Shown here one piece after another: positions 20,687 to 30,068 of a DNA stretch of 47,341 nucleotides (positions are counted from its first letter, which is position 1; every line of letters starts with the position of its first letter). The notes under the pieces are model-generated. The model ran no database searches. It was not told where the DNA came from and saw only the letters and a program-made list of their open reading frames with translations. The stretch comes from Domibacillus sp. PGB-M46 (lineage in GTDB: Bacteria > Bacillota > Bacilli > Bacillales > Domibacillaceae): contig NZ_JAKGCR010000030.1 of assembly GCF_022668875.1 (NCBI RefSeq), forward strand, positions 1 through 47,341. Reading direction: 5' to 3'. Position numbers and translations under genes: made by a program.

Positions 20687-23600
20687 ATGAACCATTTACT
20701 TGATTTATTTTTAAAAAATGACGAGGCAAAATCGATTATTGATGGAATGAAAGCAGGAATGAAAGAACAGCTGGCTGCAGGCCTGTCCGGCTCATTGCGG
20801 GCTGTTTTTGCTGCTGCAGCCCACCGAAAGCTTCAAAAGCCGGTTATGATCGTCACCTATAATATGCTGCAGGCTCAAAAGCTGTATGATGATATGGTAC
20901 AGTTTGTGCCGGAAGATGAAGTGTATTTGTATGCAGCTAACGAGCTGATTGCAGCGGAAATCAGCGTAGCCAGCCCAGAGCTGCGTGCACAGCGTATTGA
21001 AATGCTGAATCACCTTGCGCTGAAGGGGACAGGGGTTTACATCGTTCCTGTAGCGGGACTGAAAAAATTACTGCCTTCTAAAGAAATATGGAAGCGACTT
21101 CAAAAAACATTTACAACGGGAGAAGAAGTCGAGCTGGAGAGCTTGAAGCACGAACTGGTGGAAATGGGCTATGAGCGGGCTGATATGGTATATGCACCAG
21201 GAGAATTCAGCATCCGGGGCGGTATTGTCGACCTGTATCCACTGACCTCGGAGCATCCGGTTCGGATTGAGCTGTTTGATACAGAGATTGATTCTATTCG
21301 GACATTTGCACCCGATACACAGCGCTCCATTGAAAATATGACCTCCATCTTAGTAGGCCCGGCAGCGGAAATGCCTGCTTCAACAGAAGACCTGGCTGCG
21401 CTTGCCGGCCGCCTGCAGGAAGCGCTGGATGCGACCATTCAAAAAATCGGCAGTGCAGAAGTAAAGCAGCAGCTGTCTTCTTATGTAGGAGGAGATATTG
21501 AAAAGCTGAAGCAGGGCATTCGGATTGATGAATTGGGTAAGTACACATCGCTTCTTTACAATCAAACGTCGGTCGTAACCTCGTATTTGCCAGAGGGCGG
21601 ACTTGTTTTTTGGGATGAAATGAGCAGGATTAAAGAAATTAGCGAATCACTTGAGAAAGAAGAAGCAGAATGGTATACGGCTCTTATTGAAGAAGGCAGA
21701 GCCGTTCACGGTTTAACGCTTGCCCACACGCTTCAGGAAGCGATGCAGGCGACCGTGCAGCCGTCCGTTTATTTGTCGCTGTTTATGCGTCAGACGGCAG
21801 GTGGAAAGCCAGAAAACATCGTGAACTTTTCTGCCCGTCCTATGCAGAGTTTTCACGGGCAGATGAATGTGCTCGAAGGCGAAATGGAGCGATGGAAAAA
21901 GTCTGGAACGACAGTACTGTTCCTGGGTGAAACAGCCGAACGGGTCGAGAAAATCAAAACGACCCTAAATGACTACGGCATGGAAATTACGATGCTCAAA
22001 GATCAAAATGAAGTGATCGAAGGAGTTGTTCAAACGGGTCCAGGTACCCTGACGGCCGGGTTTGAGTTTCCATTGCTGAAAATTGCCGTTGTGACTGAGC
22101 AGGAGCTCTTCAACAAGAAAGCGCCAAAAAGCAAGCGGCGCCAGAAGCTTTCGAATGCAGAGCGAATCAAGAGCTATTCCGAGCTGAAGGCCGGGGACTA
22201 CGTTGTTCACGTAAACCACGGAATCGGTAAGTATCTCGGAATTGAGACACTTCAAATTAATGGGATTCATAAAGATTATTTAAAAATCAAATACCAGGGC
22301 ACAGATGAACTGTTTGTACCGGTCGATCAAATTGAGCTTGTTCAAAAGTATGTAGGTTCGGAAGGAAAAGAGCCGAAAATTTACAAGCTTGGCGGCAGTG
22401 ACTGGAAACGGGTGAAGCGAAAAGTTGAATCGTCTGTACAAGATATCGCTGATGATTTAATCAAGCTGTATGCCGAAAGGGAAGCGGCGCGTGGTTACGC
22501 TTTTTCACCGGACGGAGATATGCAGCGGGAATTTGAAGCAGCTTTTCCGTATGAAGAAACAGAAGATCAGCTGCGTTCGATTCAGGAAATTAAACGGGAC
22601 ATGGAGCGGGAGCAGCCGATGGACCGCCTGCTTTGCGGCGACGTTGGCTACGGCAAAACAGAAGTGGCCATTCGTGCAGCGTTTAAAGCAACCGCGGACG
22701 GCAAGCAGGTCGCGATCCTCGTTCCTACGACAATTCTTGCCCAGCAGCACTACGAAACACTGAAAGAAAGACTTCAGGACTTTCCGGTGAATGTCGGCCT
22801 GCTCAGCCGTTTCCGTACGCGCAAGCAGCAAACGGAAACATTAAAAGGCGTCAAGGCCGGCACCGTTGATATTGTCATCGGTACACACCGTCTCCTGTCT
22901 AAAGATGTGCAATATCAGGATTTAGGCCTTTTAATTGTCGATGAAGAGCAGCGCTTCGGAGTCACCCATAAAGAAAAAATCAAACAGCTAAAAACGAATG
23001 TGGATGTGCTGACACTGACGGCAACACCTATTCCACGGACTCTTCATATGTCGATGCTTGGTGTACGGGATTTGTCCGTTATTGAAACACCGCCGGAAAA
23101 CCGTTTCCCTGTGCAAACGTATGTAGTGGAACATAACCTTGGTCTTGTCCGTGAAGCAGTCGAGCGGGAAATTGCCCGCGACGGGCAGGTATTCTATTTG
23201 TATAACCGGGTGGAAGATATCGAACGGCGAGCTGAGGAAATCTCGATGCTTGTGCCGGATGCCAAGGTTGCTTATGCTCATGGTCAAATGACGGAAACAG
23301 AACTTGAGGCAGTGATTCTTAGCTTTTTAGAAGGAGAATCTGATGTTCTGGTTACAACGACTATTATTGAAACCGGCGTTGATATTCCAAATGTGAATAC
23401 GCTGATCGTGCACGATGCGGACCGGATGGGGCTGTCACAGCTCTACCAAATCCGTGGACGCGTCGGCCGTTCAAACCGGGTGGCATATTCTTACTTTATG
23501 TACCGAAAAGACAAAGTGCTGTCTGAACCGGCGGAAAAGCGCCTGCAGGCAATTAAAGAATTTACCGAACTCGGTTCCGGATTTAAAATTGCGATGCGCG

Positions 23601-24208
23601 ACTTGTCAATCCGTGGAGCAGGAAATCTGCTCGGCTCCCAGCAGCACGGATTCATTGATTCGGTCGGCTTCGATTTGTATTCACAAATGCTGAAAGAAGC
23701 AATCGAACAAAAACAAGGCGGCGACAAGGAAGAAAAAGCGCCGGTCTTTGAAGTGGATGTTACGATTGATGCGTACATTCCGGATGCGTATATTACGGAC
23801 AGCGCCCAGAAAATTGACATGTACAAACGGTTCCGCTCAGCAGATTCATTTGAGGAAATTGACGAGCTGAAAGAAGAAATGACAGACCGCTTTGGCGACT
23901 ATCCGCAGGAAGTGGCCGACTTGTTCCGGGTAGCAGAAATGAAAATTTACGCAGCCCGGACAAAGCTGGAGTCGATGAAGCAGTCGAAGGACGTTATTAC
24001 TTTGTTAATGAGCGAAGAAGGTACAAAAGAAATAGATGGGCCCAAAGTATTTGCGGTTTGCAACAAATTTGGGAATATGTGTGGAATCGGCATGGAAGAG
24101 CAGCGGCTGAAGATCACCATTGATCAAAGAAAAGCACCGGAGCAAGGCTGGTTTGCAGCTGTATTTGAATTGATAAAAGAACTGGAAGGCGCAAAAAAAC
24201 AAATGTAA
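20687..24208 (+). CDS. mfd: Transcription-repair coupling factor Mfd
   Basis: Translocase that removes RNA polymerase stalled at DNA damage and recruits UvrA. Order of domains: UvrB-like N-terminal part with [13 protein letters not shown] (about 165-180), the RNA-polymerase-interacting Tudor-like domain with [16 protein letters not shown] (about 500-515), then two RecA-like lobes with Walker [10 protein letters not shown] near residue 651, DEEQ box near 752 and [12 protein letters not shown] (motif VI) near 925; the UvrA-masking C-terminal domain ends the protein. ATG 20687, behind AGGGGGAAC, gives 1173 residues, close to B. subtilis (1177). A longer in-frame reading from 20633 runs through the terminator. 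Confidence 0.98.
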   Translation: MNHLLDLFLKNDEAKSIIDGMKAGMKEQLAAGLSGSLRAVFAAAAHRKLQKPVMIVTYNMLQAQKLYDDMVQFVPEDEVYLYAANELIAAEISVASPELRAQRIEMLNHLALKGTGVYIVPVAGLKKLLPSKEIWKRLQKTFTTGEEVELESLKHELVEMGYERADMVYAPGEFSIRGGIVDLYPLTSEHPVRIELFDTEIDSIRTFAPDTQRSIENMTSILVGPAAEMPASTEDLAALAGRLQEALDATIQKIGSAEVKQQLSSYVGGDIEKLKQGIRIDELGKYTSLLYNQTSVVTSYLPEGGLVFWDEMSRIKEISESLEKEEAEWYTALIEEGRAVHGLTLAHTLQEAMQATVQPSVYLSLFMRQTAGGKPENIVNFSARPMQSFHGQMNVLEGEMERWKKSGTTVLFLGETAERVEKIKTTLNDYGMEITMLKDQNEVIEGVVQTGPGTLTAGFEFPLLKIAVVTEQELFNKKAPKSKRRQKLSNAERIKSYSELKAGDYVVHVNHGIGKYLGIETLQINGIHKDYLKIKYQGTDELFVPVDQIELVQKYVGSEGKEPKIYKLGGSDWKRVKRKVESSVQDIADDLIKLYAEREAARGYAFSPDGDMQREFEAAFPYEETEDQLRSIQEIKRDMEREQPMDRLLCGDVGYGKTEVAIRAAFKATADGKQVAILVPTTILAQQHYETLKERLQDFPVNVGLLSRFRTRKQQTETLKGVKAGTVDIVIGTHRLLSKDVQYQDLGLLIVDEEQRFGVTHKEKIKQLKTNVDVLTLTATPIPRTLHMSMLGVRDLSVIETPPENRFPVQTYVVEHNLGLVREAVEREIARDGQVFYLYNRVEDIERRAEEISMLVPDAKVAYAHGQMTETELEAVILSFLEGESDVLVTTTIIETGVDIPNVNTLIVHDADRMGLSQLYQIRGRVGRSNRVAYSYFMYRKDKVLSEPAEKRLQAIKEFTELGSGFKIAMRDLSIRGAGNLLGSQQHGFIDSVGFDLYSQMLKEAIEQKQGGDKEEKAPVFEVDVTIDAYIPDAYITDSAQKIDMYKRFRSADSFEEIDELKEEMTDRFGDYPQEVADLFRVAEMKIYAARTKLESMKQSKDVITLLMSEEGTKEIDGPKVFAVCNKFGNMCGIGMEEQRLKITIDQRKAPEQGWFAAVFELIKELEGAKKQM

Positions 24209-24221
24209 TTTCATGTATAGA

Positions 24222-24252
24222 ATGTTTCCTCTTGAAAGATAATAACGCCAAG
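24222..24252 (+). promoter_or_regulatory. Candidate sigma-G promoter for spoVT
   Basis: TGTATA (about 24215-24220), 18 bases, then GATAATA (24239-24245) is a partial match to the sigma-G pattern TGHATR / CATWMTA. B. subtilis spoVT is sigma-G-dependent. Weak. Confidence 0.3.
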
Positions 24253-24295
24253 AAATGGTTTCGATATTTTGATGGTGAAAGAGAGGCATTCGATG

Positions 24296-24832
24296 ATGAA
24301 AGCTACAGGTATTGTTCGACGCATTGATGATCTTGGCCGTGTGGTCATTCCGAAAGAAATTCGCCGTACCCTTCGTATTCGTGAAGGAGACCCGCTTGAA
24401 ATATTTGTGGATCGTGACGGCGAAGTAATTTTGAAAAAATATTCACCTTTTACAGAACTCGGTGACTTTTCCCAGGAGTATGCAGAAGCACTGCATGACA
24501 GTTTAAACTATTCAGTGCTGATCTGTGACCGTGATACAGTCATTTCGGCTGCCGGTGTTAAAAAGAAAGACTTCGTGGAACGAAAAATCGGCCCGGTAGT
24601 CGAATCGGTTATTCAGGAAAGACGCTCAGCTGAGAGCAGTGAGCAGCGCAGCGTAGAATTCGCGGATGGCCGCACGGTAGAAGCCCAATCTTATTTTATT
24701 ACGCCGATTATTGCGGCTGGTGATACGATCGGAGCAGTTGCCCTGTTTTCAGAAGACCGCACGGCAGGTGAAGCGGAACAAAAAGCCGCTTTTGTCGCAG
24801 CTTCTTTTTTTGGGAAACAAATGGAACATTAA
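24296..24832 (+). CDS. spoVT: Stage V sporulation regulator SpoVT
   Basis: Forespore DNA-binding regulator that tunes sigma-G genes. The N-terminal 50 residues (MKATGIVRRIDDLGRVVIPK) are an AbrB-type swapped-hairpin fold, paralogous to AbrB in this window; residues about 55-178 form a GAF-like domain. ATG 24296 gives 178 residues, the B. subtilis length; ATG 24293 one codon earlier is equally readable. GAGAGG lies six to nine bases upstream. Confidence 0.97.
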   Translation: MKATGIVRRIDDLGRVVIPKEIRRTLRIREGDPLEIFVDRDGEVILKKYSPFTELGDFSQEYAEALHDSLNYSVLICDRDTVISAAGVKKKDFVERKIGPVVESVIQERRSAESSEQRSVEFADGRTVEAQSYFITPIIAAGDTIGAVALFSEDRTAGEAEQKAAFVAASFFGKQMEH

Positions 24833-24868
24833 CCCGGACTCCCGCCTTGGGAGGCCGGGTTTTTCTTT
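24832..24868 (+). terminator. Terminator after spoVT
   Basis: Stem ACCCGGACTCCC (24832-24843) with GGGAGGCCGGGT (24849-24860), one mismatch, then TTTTCTTTTC. Confidence 0.88.
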
Positions 24869-24912
24869 TCAAAGCAGAAAAAAATCGGTAAAGTAGTCAC
24901 TGAGGTGGTTGC

Positions 24913-26469
24913 GTGAATGGGGAAAAATCATTTTTAAAAGGCGCTTTTTTATTAACAGCCGCCGCATTGTTTGTGAAAGTATTAAGCGCGGTGTACCGGG
25001 TCCCTTTTCAAAATATCGTTGGAGACACCGGCTTTTATATTTACCAGCAGGTGTATCCATTTTATGGGATTGCAGCGGGGCTTGCGGTATCTGGATTTCC
25101 AGTGGTACTTTCCCGGCTGACATCAAGTACGGATGAACGAAGAGAGAGGGTCATCATTCATACGGCCTTTATAACGATTGGGGCGATGGGCTTCGCTGCT
25201 TTTTTGCTGCTTTTTTTGGGTGCCGGCTGGATCGCCCAAGCGATGGCGGATGAAGCGTTGAAGCCGCTTATCGAGTGCAGCGCCCTGTTTTTTTTAGTTG
25301 TTCCGTATATTGCGGTCCGGCGGGGTGCATTCCAGGGAGCGGGGAACATGGTGCCGACCGCTTCTTCTCAAATGATTGAACAGTCGGTACGGGTGGCAGG
25401 AATTTTATTCTTTTCTTTTTTTATTGTTTTTTCAGGCAGGTCGCTTTATGATGCAGGTCTTGGTGCCGCCTTCGCATCGCTTTTAGGAATGGCCGCTTCC
25501 GCTATTGTATTATGGAAACATAGCAGGAAGGGCCGGCAGGCGATTTTATTTTTGTTTGACCGCCGGACGGCTGTTCAAGTAGCACTGCACGGGACAGCTA
25601 TTTGTGTGTCTGCCCTAACGCTCGTTCTGCTTCAGCTGGCCGACTCATTTCAAGTATACAGCGGTCTTCTTGCCGCTGACATGACAGAAACAAGCGCTAA
25701 AACGTGGAAAGGTATTTTTGACCGCGGCCAGCCTATGCTTCAGCTCGGTGTAACCGCAGCCGTTTCTATTTCTCTTACGATTGTGCCGCTTATTTCAAGA
25801 GCGCGTAAGGAGCAAAACAAACAAGCGGAGGCTTCTTTCAGCCAGCTGGCACTTCGGGTGAGTTTTGCGCTGGGGCTGGCTGCTTCAGCTGGCTTAGCGG
25901 CTGTGATGGTTCCCCTTAATGTGATGCTGTTTAAAACAACTGATGGATCAGGCTTTCTGGCTGTTTTCGGTTTATCGATCTTTTTTTATTCGATCATGGC
26001 AACAATGAACGCCGTTTTCCAAGGGAAGGGAAATGACTGGGTGCCGGCCGCTGGAACGGTGTTAGCAGTTGTTGTGAAGTGGGGGGGCAATGCGCTGTTG
26101 ATCCCGCTCTGTGGCCTTTACGGTGCAGCCTTTGCGACAGCAGGCTCTCTTTTAGCCGGTGTTTGCTTTTTAATCATCATGTGGAAAAGAAAGCGTGAGC
26201 CGTTTTTACCTTTCGTATTTATATGGAAAACCACAGCAGCGGCTTTTTTAATGGCAGGTCTTGTTTTTCTTTTTATACATGGTATGGTTACGCCCGAATC
26301 AGGAAGACTCTGGAGCGGCTTGGCGGCTGTAAGCGGAGCACTGCTCGGCGCCTGTTTGTTTTTGGTTTTCATGGTAAAATGGAGAATATGGAATGATGAC
26401 GATTTGCGTATCCTGCCGTTCGGCGAAAAATGGATTAAACGGGCAGGAATGCGGATAAGAAGGAAGTGA
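24913..26469 (+). CDS. yabM: SpoVB-like polysaccharide/lipid flippase (YabM)
   Basis: Integral membrane protein of the MVF/MATE-like flippase group that includes SpoVB, MurJ and Ytg family members. It has about 14 hydrophobic segments over 518 residues. The first, with ALFVKVLSAVYRVPFQNIVGD, carries the family's conserved arginine-proline stretch. B. subtilis YabM is one of several SpoVB paralogues and its substrate is not established; a lipid-linked cell wall precursor is likely. GTG 24913 follows GAGGTGG. It runs six bases ahead of mazG, so both are one transcript. Confidence 0.9.
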   Translation: MNGEKSFLKGAFLLTAAALFVKVLSAVYRVPFQNIVGDTGFYIYQQVYPFYGIAAGLAVSGFPVVLSRLTSSTDERRERVIIHTAFITIGAMGFAAFLLLFLGAGWIAQAMADEALKPLIECSALFFLVVPYIAVRRGAFQGAGNMVPTASSQMIEQSVRVAGILFFSFFIVFSGRSLYDAGLGAAFASLLGMAASAIVLWKHSRKGRQAILFLFDRRTAVQVALHGTAICVSALTLVLLQLADSFQVYSGLLAADMTETSAKTWKGIFDRGQPMLQLGVTAAVSISLTIVPLISRARKEQNKQAEASFSQLALRVSFALGLAASAGLAAVMVPLNVMLFKTTDGSGFLAVFGLSIFFYSIMATMNAVFQGKGNDWVPAAGTVLAVVVKWGGNALLIPLCGLYGAAFATAGSLLAGVCFLIIMWKRKREPFLPFVFIWKTTAAAFLMAGLVFLFIHGMVTPESGRLWSGLAAVSGALLGACLFLVFMVKWRIWNDDDLRILPFGEKWIKRAGMRIRRK

Positions 26470-26475
26470 TAGACA

Positions 26476-27942
26476 GTGACAAACCAAATTACGATTGTCG
26501 GTCTTGGCGCGGCGGATTTAAACCAGATGCCGCTTGGCGTTTACCGGCTTCTTAAAGAAGCAGAGGTTGTTTGGCTGCGAACGAAGGAGCACCCGGCTGT
26601 AGCAGCGTTAGAGAAAGAAGGAGTCCGCTTTCAAAGCTTTGATGCCATTTATGAAAAGCACGGCCGGTTTGAAGAAGTATACGATGAAATCGTAGCAGCA
26701 CTGCTTCAAAAAGCAGAGCAGGGACCCGTCCTTTATGCAGTTCCGGGTCATCCAATGGCCGCGGAAAGAACGGTGCAGCTTTTATTAGAACGAAAGCAGA
26801 AAGGTGAAGCAGAGGTGGTCATTGGGGGAGGACAAAGCTTTCTCGATGCTTTATTTACAAGTGTTGGAATCGATCCAGCAGACGGTTTTCAGCTGCTCGA
26901 TGGGACGGCTCTAAACCGTGACGACATCCGAATTGCCGGTCACTTGATTATTGCCCAGGTATACGACGCTTTTGTGGCCTCTGACGTGAAGCTGACATTG
27001 ATGGAGAAGTATCCGGATGAGCATGAAGTAACGGTCGTGACAGCGGCGGGAAGCGAGCAGGAAATAGTGCGCAAGGTGCCGCTTTATGAGCTGGATCACG
27101 GTATGGAACTAAATAACCTGACGAGCGTTTATGTGCCGCCTGTCCAAAGAGAAGAAGATACGTACCGGGAATTTTCTGTGCTGCGCGGGATTATTGCGCG
27201 CCTCCGGGATCCAGAAGGCGGATGCCCTTGGGATATCAAACAGACACACGCTTCGCTGAAAAAGTATCTGCTTGAGGAAACATATGAATTGTTTGAGGCA
27301 ATCGACAACGAAGATGATGAAGAAATGGCAGCTGAGCTCGGTGATGTTCTGCTTCAAGTGCTTCTTCATGCACAAATCGGGGAAGACGAAGGCCTGTTTA
27401 CGATTGAAGACGTGATTGCATCCACATCTGCCAAAATGATTCGCCGGCACCCTCACGTATTTGGTGATGCAACAGCTGAAACGGCTGAAGAAGTCAAAGT
27501 AAACTGGCAGGAAATCAAAGCCGCTGAAAAAGGGCACAAAGAAGAACGAATCCTAGACGGCATTCCAAAAGGGCAGCCGGCATTGATGGAAGCATATGAT
27601 CTTCAGAAAAAAGCGGCGAAAACAGGCTTTGACTGGCCGGACGCAGAAGGCATCATTGAAAAAGTAAAAGAAGAATGGGCTGAATTTTTAGCAGAAACCG
27701 AAACAGGTCAGCCAGACCGGCTTCGGGAAGAATTTGGCGATGTTTTATTCACGTTGATCAACGCAGCGCGGTTTTGGGATATTCATCCGGAAGAAGCCCT
27801 TCAAGCGGTTAACCGTAAATTCCGGCGCCGCTTCGGGTTTGTGGAAGACAGGGTGAAAGAAAGCGGACGCCCATTTTCTGATTTTACCTTAAAAGAATTA
27901 GATGAATTTTGGGATTTGGCCAAAGGAGAGGAACGAGCATGA
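26476..27942 (+). CDS. yabN: Tetrapyrrole-methylase domain/MazG fusion protein (YabN)
   Basis: Two-part protein. The N-terminal half (about 1-220, ITIVGLGAADLNQMPLG, YAVPGHPMAAERTV) is a tetrapyrrole methylase-like fold of unknown substrate. The C-terminal half (about 228-488) is a MazG nucleotide pyrophosphohydrolase, with GGCPWDIKQTHASLKKYLLEETYEL and AAELGDVLLQV giving the EExxE...ExxD metal site, and a second MazG-like repeat from KTGFDWPD. It probably removes abnormal nucleoside triphosphates. GTG start; overlaps rqcP by four bases. 488 residues. Confidence 0.95.
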   Translation: MTNQITIVGLGAADLNQMPLGVYRLLKEAEVVWLRTKEHPAVAALEKEGVRFQSFDAIYEKHGRFEEVYDEIVAALLQKAEQGPVLYAVPGHPMAAERTVQLLLERKQKGEAEVVIGGGQSFLDALFTSVGIDPADGFQLLDGTALNRDDIRIAGHLIIAQVYDAFVASDVKLTLMEKYPDEHEVTVVTAAGSEQEIVRKVPLYELDHGMELNNLTSVYVPPVQREEDTYREFSVLRGIIARLRDPEGGCPWDIKQTHASLKKYLLEETYELFEAIDNEDDEEMAAELGDVLLQVLLHAQIGEDEGLFTIEDVIASTSAKMIRRHPHVFGDATAETAEEVKVNWQEIKAAEKGHKEERILDGIPKGQPALMEAYDLQKKAAKTGFDWPDAEGIIEKVKEEWAEFLAETETGQPDRLREEFGDVLFTLINAARFWDIHPEEALQAVNRKFRRRFGFVEDRVKESGRPFSDFTLKELDEFWDLAKGEERA

Positions 27943-28199
27943 GACTTGATAAATTTTTAAAAGTATCCCGCATTATTAAACGGCGCACACTGGCAAAAGA
28001 AGTAGCTGACCAGGGGCGTATTCTCATTAATGGCACGGAAGGAAAAGCAAGTTCCAACGTAAAAGTGGGAGATGAGCTGACGGTTCGTCTCGGCCGCCGT
28101 GTCATGACTGTAAAAATCGAAAAGCTGCTCGATACAACGAAAAAAGAAGAAGCAGCCGGCATGTACACCGTATTAAAAGAAGAACACATTGGCGAATAA
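27939..28199 (+). CDS. rqcP: RqcP, S4-domain ribosome quality control factor (YabO)
   Basis: S4-type RNA-binding protein (Hsp15-like) that works with RqcH on stalled 50S subunits, where C-terminal alanine tails are added; RqcP fixes the P-site tRNA so each cycle can proceed. MRLDKFLKVSRIIKRRTLAKE and the following GRILINGT segment are the S4 fold. Start at ATG 27939 inside the mazG stop; an upstream in-frame TTG-type extension has no support. 86 residues. The gene ends with a terminator. rqcH is expected elsewhere. Confidence 0.95.
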   Translation: MRLDKFLKVSRIIKRRTLAKEVADQGRILINGTEGKASSNVKVGDELTVRLGRRVMTVKIEKLLDTTKKEEAAGMYTVLKEEHIGE

Positions 28200-28200
28200 G

Positions 28201-28233
28201 AAAAAGCACCCGTTTCAGGCGGGTGTTTTTTTC
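28201..28233 (+). terminator. Terminator after rqcP
   Basis: CACCCG (28207-28212) with CGGGTG (28220-28225), loop of seven, A5 before and T7 after. Confidence 0.85.
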
Positions 28234-28282
28234 ATGAAAGCCCCTTGCTGTGCATAGGATGTCCATAAAGGGGATGGATGCA

Positions 28283-28543
28283 ATGGATATGAAACAAGGC
28301 CATACCGTAAAAATGGACGGGCGTAAAATGATTGAGATGACAGGCGTCATTCAGGTGGAACGATTTGACAGCACGGAATTTGTGCTTGAGACCATTATGG
28401 GAAAGCTGAAGATCCGCGGCACTGGTTTAAAAATGAAATATTTTGACACAGTCAATAAATCAGCAGCCATTGAAGGGCGCATTACTGCTTTTATGTATGT
28501 GGAAGGCGGTATGGGCAAATCATTTTTTAGACGGTCGACATGA
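28283..28543 (+). CDS. yabP: Sporulation protein YabP
   Basis: Small protein of the YabP/YqfC family, made in the mother cell under sigma-E in B. subtilis. It contains the beta-rich YabP domain (MTGVIQVERFDSTEFVLETIMGKL). I choose ATG 28283, behind AAGGGG at nine bases; several in-frame ATGs lie just upstream (28259, 28274). 86 residues. A possible sigma-E -10 (CATAGGAT, 28253-28260) is seen 20 bases upstream, but its -35 overlaps the rqcP terminator. It overlaps yabQ by four bases. Confidence 0.9.
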   Translation: MDMKQGHTVKMDGRKMIEMTGVIQVERFDSTEFVLETIMGKLKIRGTGLKMKYFDTVNKSAAIEGRITAFMYVEGGMGKSFFRRST

Positions 28544-29010
28544 ATATTCACGTACAATTTGATACAGCTCTCGCGATGGTCAGCATGGGCATTTGTTTTG
28601 GGCTGCTGCTTGAATGCTACCGCCGTATTCGTCCCAAAAAAACCGGTCTGGTATTTGTAACAGATGTATTGTTTTGGATTTTGTATGCGATCTTGCTGTT
28701 CACTTCCCTGTACAAAGTAAATGATGGTATTGTTCGGCCGTCTTTTTTCCTTTTTTGGACGGCCGGCTGCCTGATGTATGGCACATTCCTGCGACGGTTT
28801 TTTCTCCCGCTCGTAGATGGTCTTTTTTTCTCGATTCGTTTTTTGTATCGAATGATTTCAGGAATCATCCGTATCTTTCTTGTTGCTCCGCTTCTTTTTG
28901 CCGTAAAATGTATCCTTTCTCTTGCCAAAATGAGTAAGTTTCTATTATCATGGTTGGTAAAGGTAGTGATCGTACGGCCATGGACGGCTATACGCCGTCC
29001 GAAAAAATAA
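28540..29010 (+). CDS. yabQ: Spore cortex biosynthesis protein YabQ
   Basis: Membrane protein needed for spore cortex formation in B. subtilis, located in the forespore outer membrane. Five or so hydrophobic segments in 156 residues, with a C-terminal basic stretch (RPWTAIRRPKK). It starts inside the yabP stop (ATGA), so the two are co-translated. divIC follows 16 bases later. Confidence 0.92.
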   Translation: MNIHVQFDTALAMVSMGICFGLLLECYRRIRPKKTGLVFVTDVLFWILYAILLFTSLYKVNDGIVRPSFFLFWTAGCLMYGTFLRRFFLPLVDGLFFSIRFLYRMISGIIRIFLVAPLLFAVKCILSLAKMSKFLLSWLVKVVIVRPWTAIRRPKK

Positions 29011-29026
29011 AAGCGGAGGAACATTG

Positions 29027-29422
29027 ATGCGCGGATTCAATAAAGAAAAAGTAGCTTCCTTAAAAAACGCTTTTGTCCTAAGTGAAGAAAGAAAATCAAT
29101 GTTTAAGATGAAGCATAAACAGAAATTAATGCGCAGGCTGGCTGCTTTTGGTGTAGTGGCATTGATCATTTTAGGTACGGTGTCATCTGCTTTGTTTTCA
29201 CAAATGGGCAATTTAAATGAGAAGAAGGAAGAGCTGGCAAAAGCAAAACAGTCACTGGCTGAACTAAAGCAGCAGCAAAAAGAGTCGGAGGAAGAGCTGG
29301 TCCGGCTGCAGGATGATGAGTATATTGCGAAGCTTGCCCGGAAAGAATATTTTTATTCAGAAGATGGAGAAATTCTCTTTAATATTCCAGAAGATGAAGA
29401 AAAAGCCAAAGATACAGAATAG
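29027..29422 (+). CDS. divIC: Cell division protein DivIC
   Basis: FtsB-like bitopic protein of the division complex with FtsL and DivIB, active in the septal membrane. A cytoplasmic N-terminus, one membrane segment (about residues 38-60, LAAFGVVALIILGTVSSALF) and an outside coiled coil (about 62-100, KKEELAKAKQSLAELKQQQ). ATG 29027 is behind CGGAGGA; an overlapping TTG one codon upstream is less likely. 131 residues, typical. Confidence 0.95.
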   Translation: MRGFNKEKVASLKNAFVLSEERKSMFKMKHKQKLMRRLAAFGVVALIILGTVSSALFSQMGNLNEKKEELAKAKQSLAELKQQQKESEEELVRLQDDEYIAKLARKEYFYSEDGEILFNIPEDEEKAKDTE

Positions 29423-29424
29423 TA

Positions 29425-29457
29425 AAGAAAGCATGTCATGTTGACACGCTTTTTTTA
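29425..29457 (+). terminator. Probable terminator after divIC
   Basis: Imperfect stem AAAGCATGTC (29428-29437) with GACACGCTTT (29443-29452), then TTTTTT. Its descending arm contains the -35 of the next promoter. Confidence 0.7.
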
Positions 29458-29468
29458 CGTACTATAAT
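29441..29468 (+). promoter_or_regulatory. yabR promoter overlapping the divIC terminator
   Basis: TTGACA (29441-29446), 16 bases, TATAAT (29463-29468): both hexamers are exact consensus. The -35 is part of the terminator hairpin. Confidence 0.8.
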
Positions 29469-29511
29469 AATAAGTAAAGTTCGAACAATTTTAAGGAGGA
29501 ACAATTTTTTT

Positions 29512-29949
29512 ATGTCAATCGAAGTGGGCAGCAAGTTACAGGGTAAAGTAACCGGCATTACAAAATTTGGCGCATTTGTACAATTGCCGGAAGGTTCGAC
29601 GGGTCTTGTTCATATTAGTGAAGTGGCGGATAATTACGTCAAGGACATCAACGACCATCTAACTGTTGGCGATGAAGTGGAAGTAAAAGTTTTGAATGTG
29701 GAGAAAGACGGTAAGATCGGCTTATCGATTCGTAAAGCAAAAGATAACCCGCCGCCGCAAACGCAATATCGTCCGCGTCCACAACGCCAGGGTGATTTCC
29801 GTCAAAAAGGACCGCGCGGCGGCCAGCCGCCTGTCGAGAACTTTGAATCGAAGATGGCCCGTTTCTTGAAAGATAGCGAAGAACGCATTTCAACGTTGAA
29901 GCGTCAAACAGACTCACGCCGAGGCGGAAGAGGCGGAAGACGCGGATAA
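29512..29949 (+). CDS. yabR: S1-domain RNA-binding protein YabR
   Basis: One S1 RNA-binding domain (about residues 3-75, VGSKLQGKVTGITKFGAFVQLP, GLVHISEVA) followed by a basic, Arg/Gly/Pro-rich tail that ends in RRGGRGGRRG. Related S1 proteins of Firmicutes (GSP13/CvfD types) bind ribosomes or mRNA; the precise role of YabR is not established. AAGGAGGA lies 11 bases before ATG 29512. 145 residues, longer than the B. subtilis protein because of the tail. Confidence 0.92.
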   Translation: MSIEVGSKLQGKVTGITKFGAFVQLPEGSTGLVHISEVADNYVKDINDHLTVGDEVEVKVLNVEKDGKIGLSIRKAKDNPPPQTQYRPRPQRQGDFRQKGPRGGQPPVENFESKMARFLKDSEERISTLKRQTDSRRGGRGGRRG

Positions 29950-30002
29950 CGCTTGCTCCCTGTCGATCTCAATAAATGTGTACTAAGCATAAGCACTTAT
30001 TT

Positions 30003-30038
30003 TTAAAGTCCCGAATACTATAATTCGGGGCTTTTTTA
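30003..30038 (+). terminator. Terminator after yabR
   Basis: Stem AAAGTCCCGAAT (30005-30016) with ATTCGGGGCTTT (30023-30034), followed by T residues. Confidence 0.9.
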
Positions 30039-30068
30039 TTTTTTATTGGGGAAAAGAGGGATTGCGTT

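Noticed and set aside
28965-29011. GGACGG/CCGTCC hairpin at the end of yabQ as a terminator
   Set aside because: There is no T tract after it and the divIC ribosome site follows at once; more likely coding sequence.
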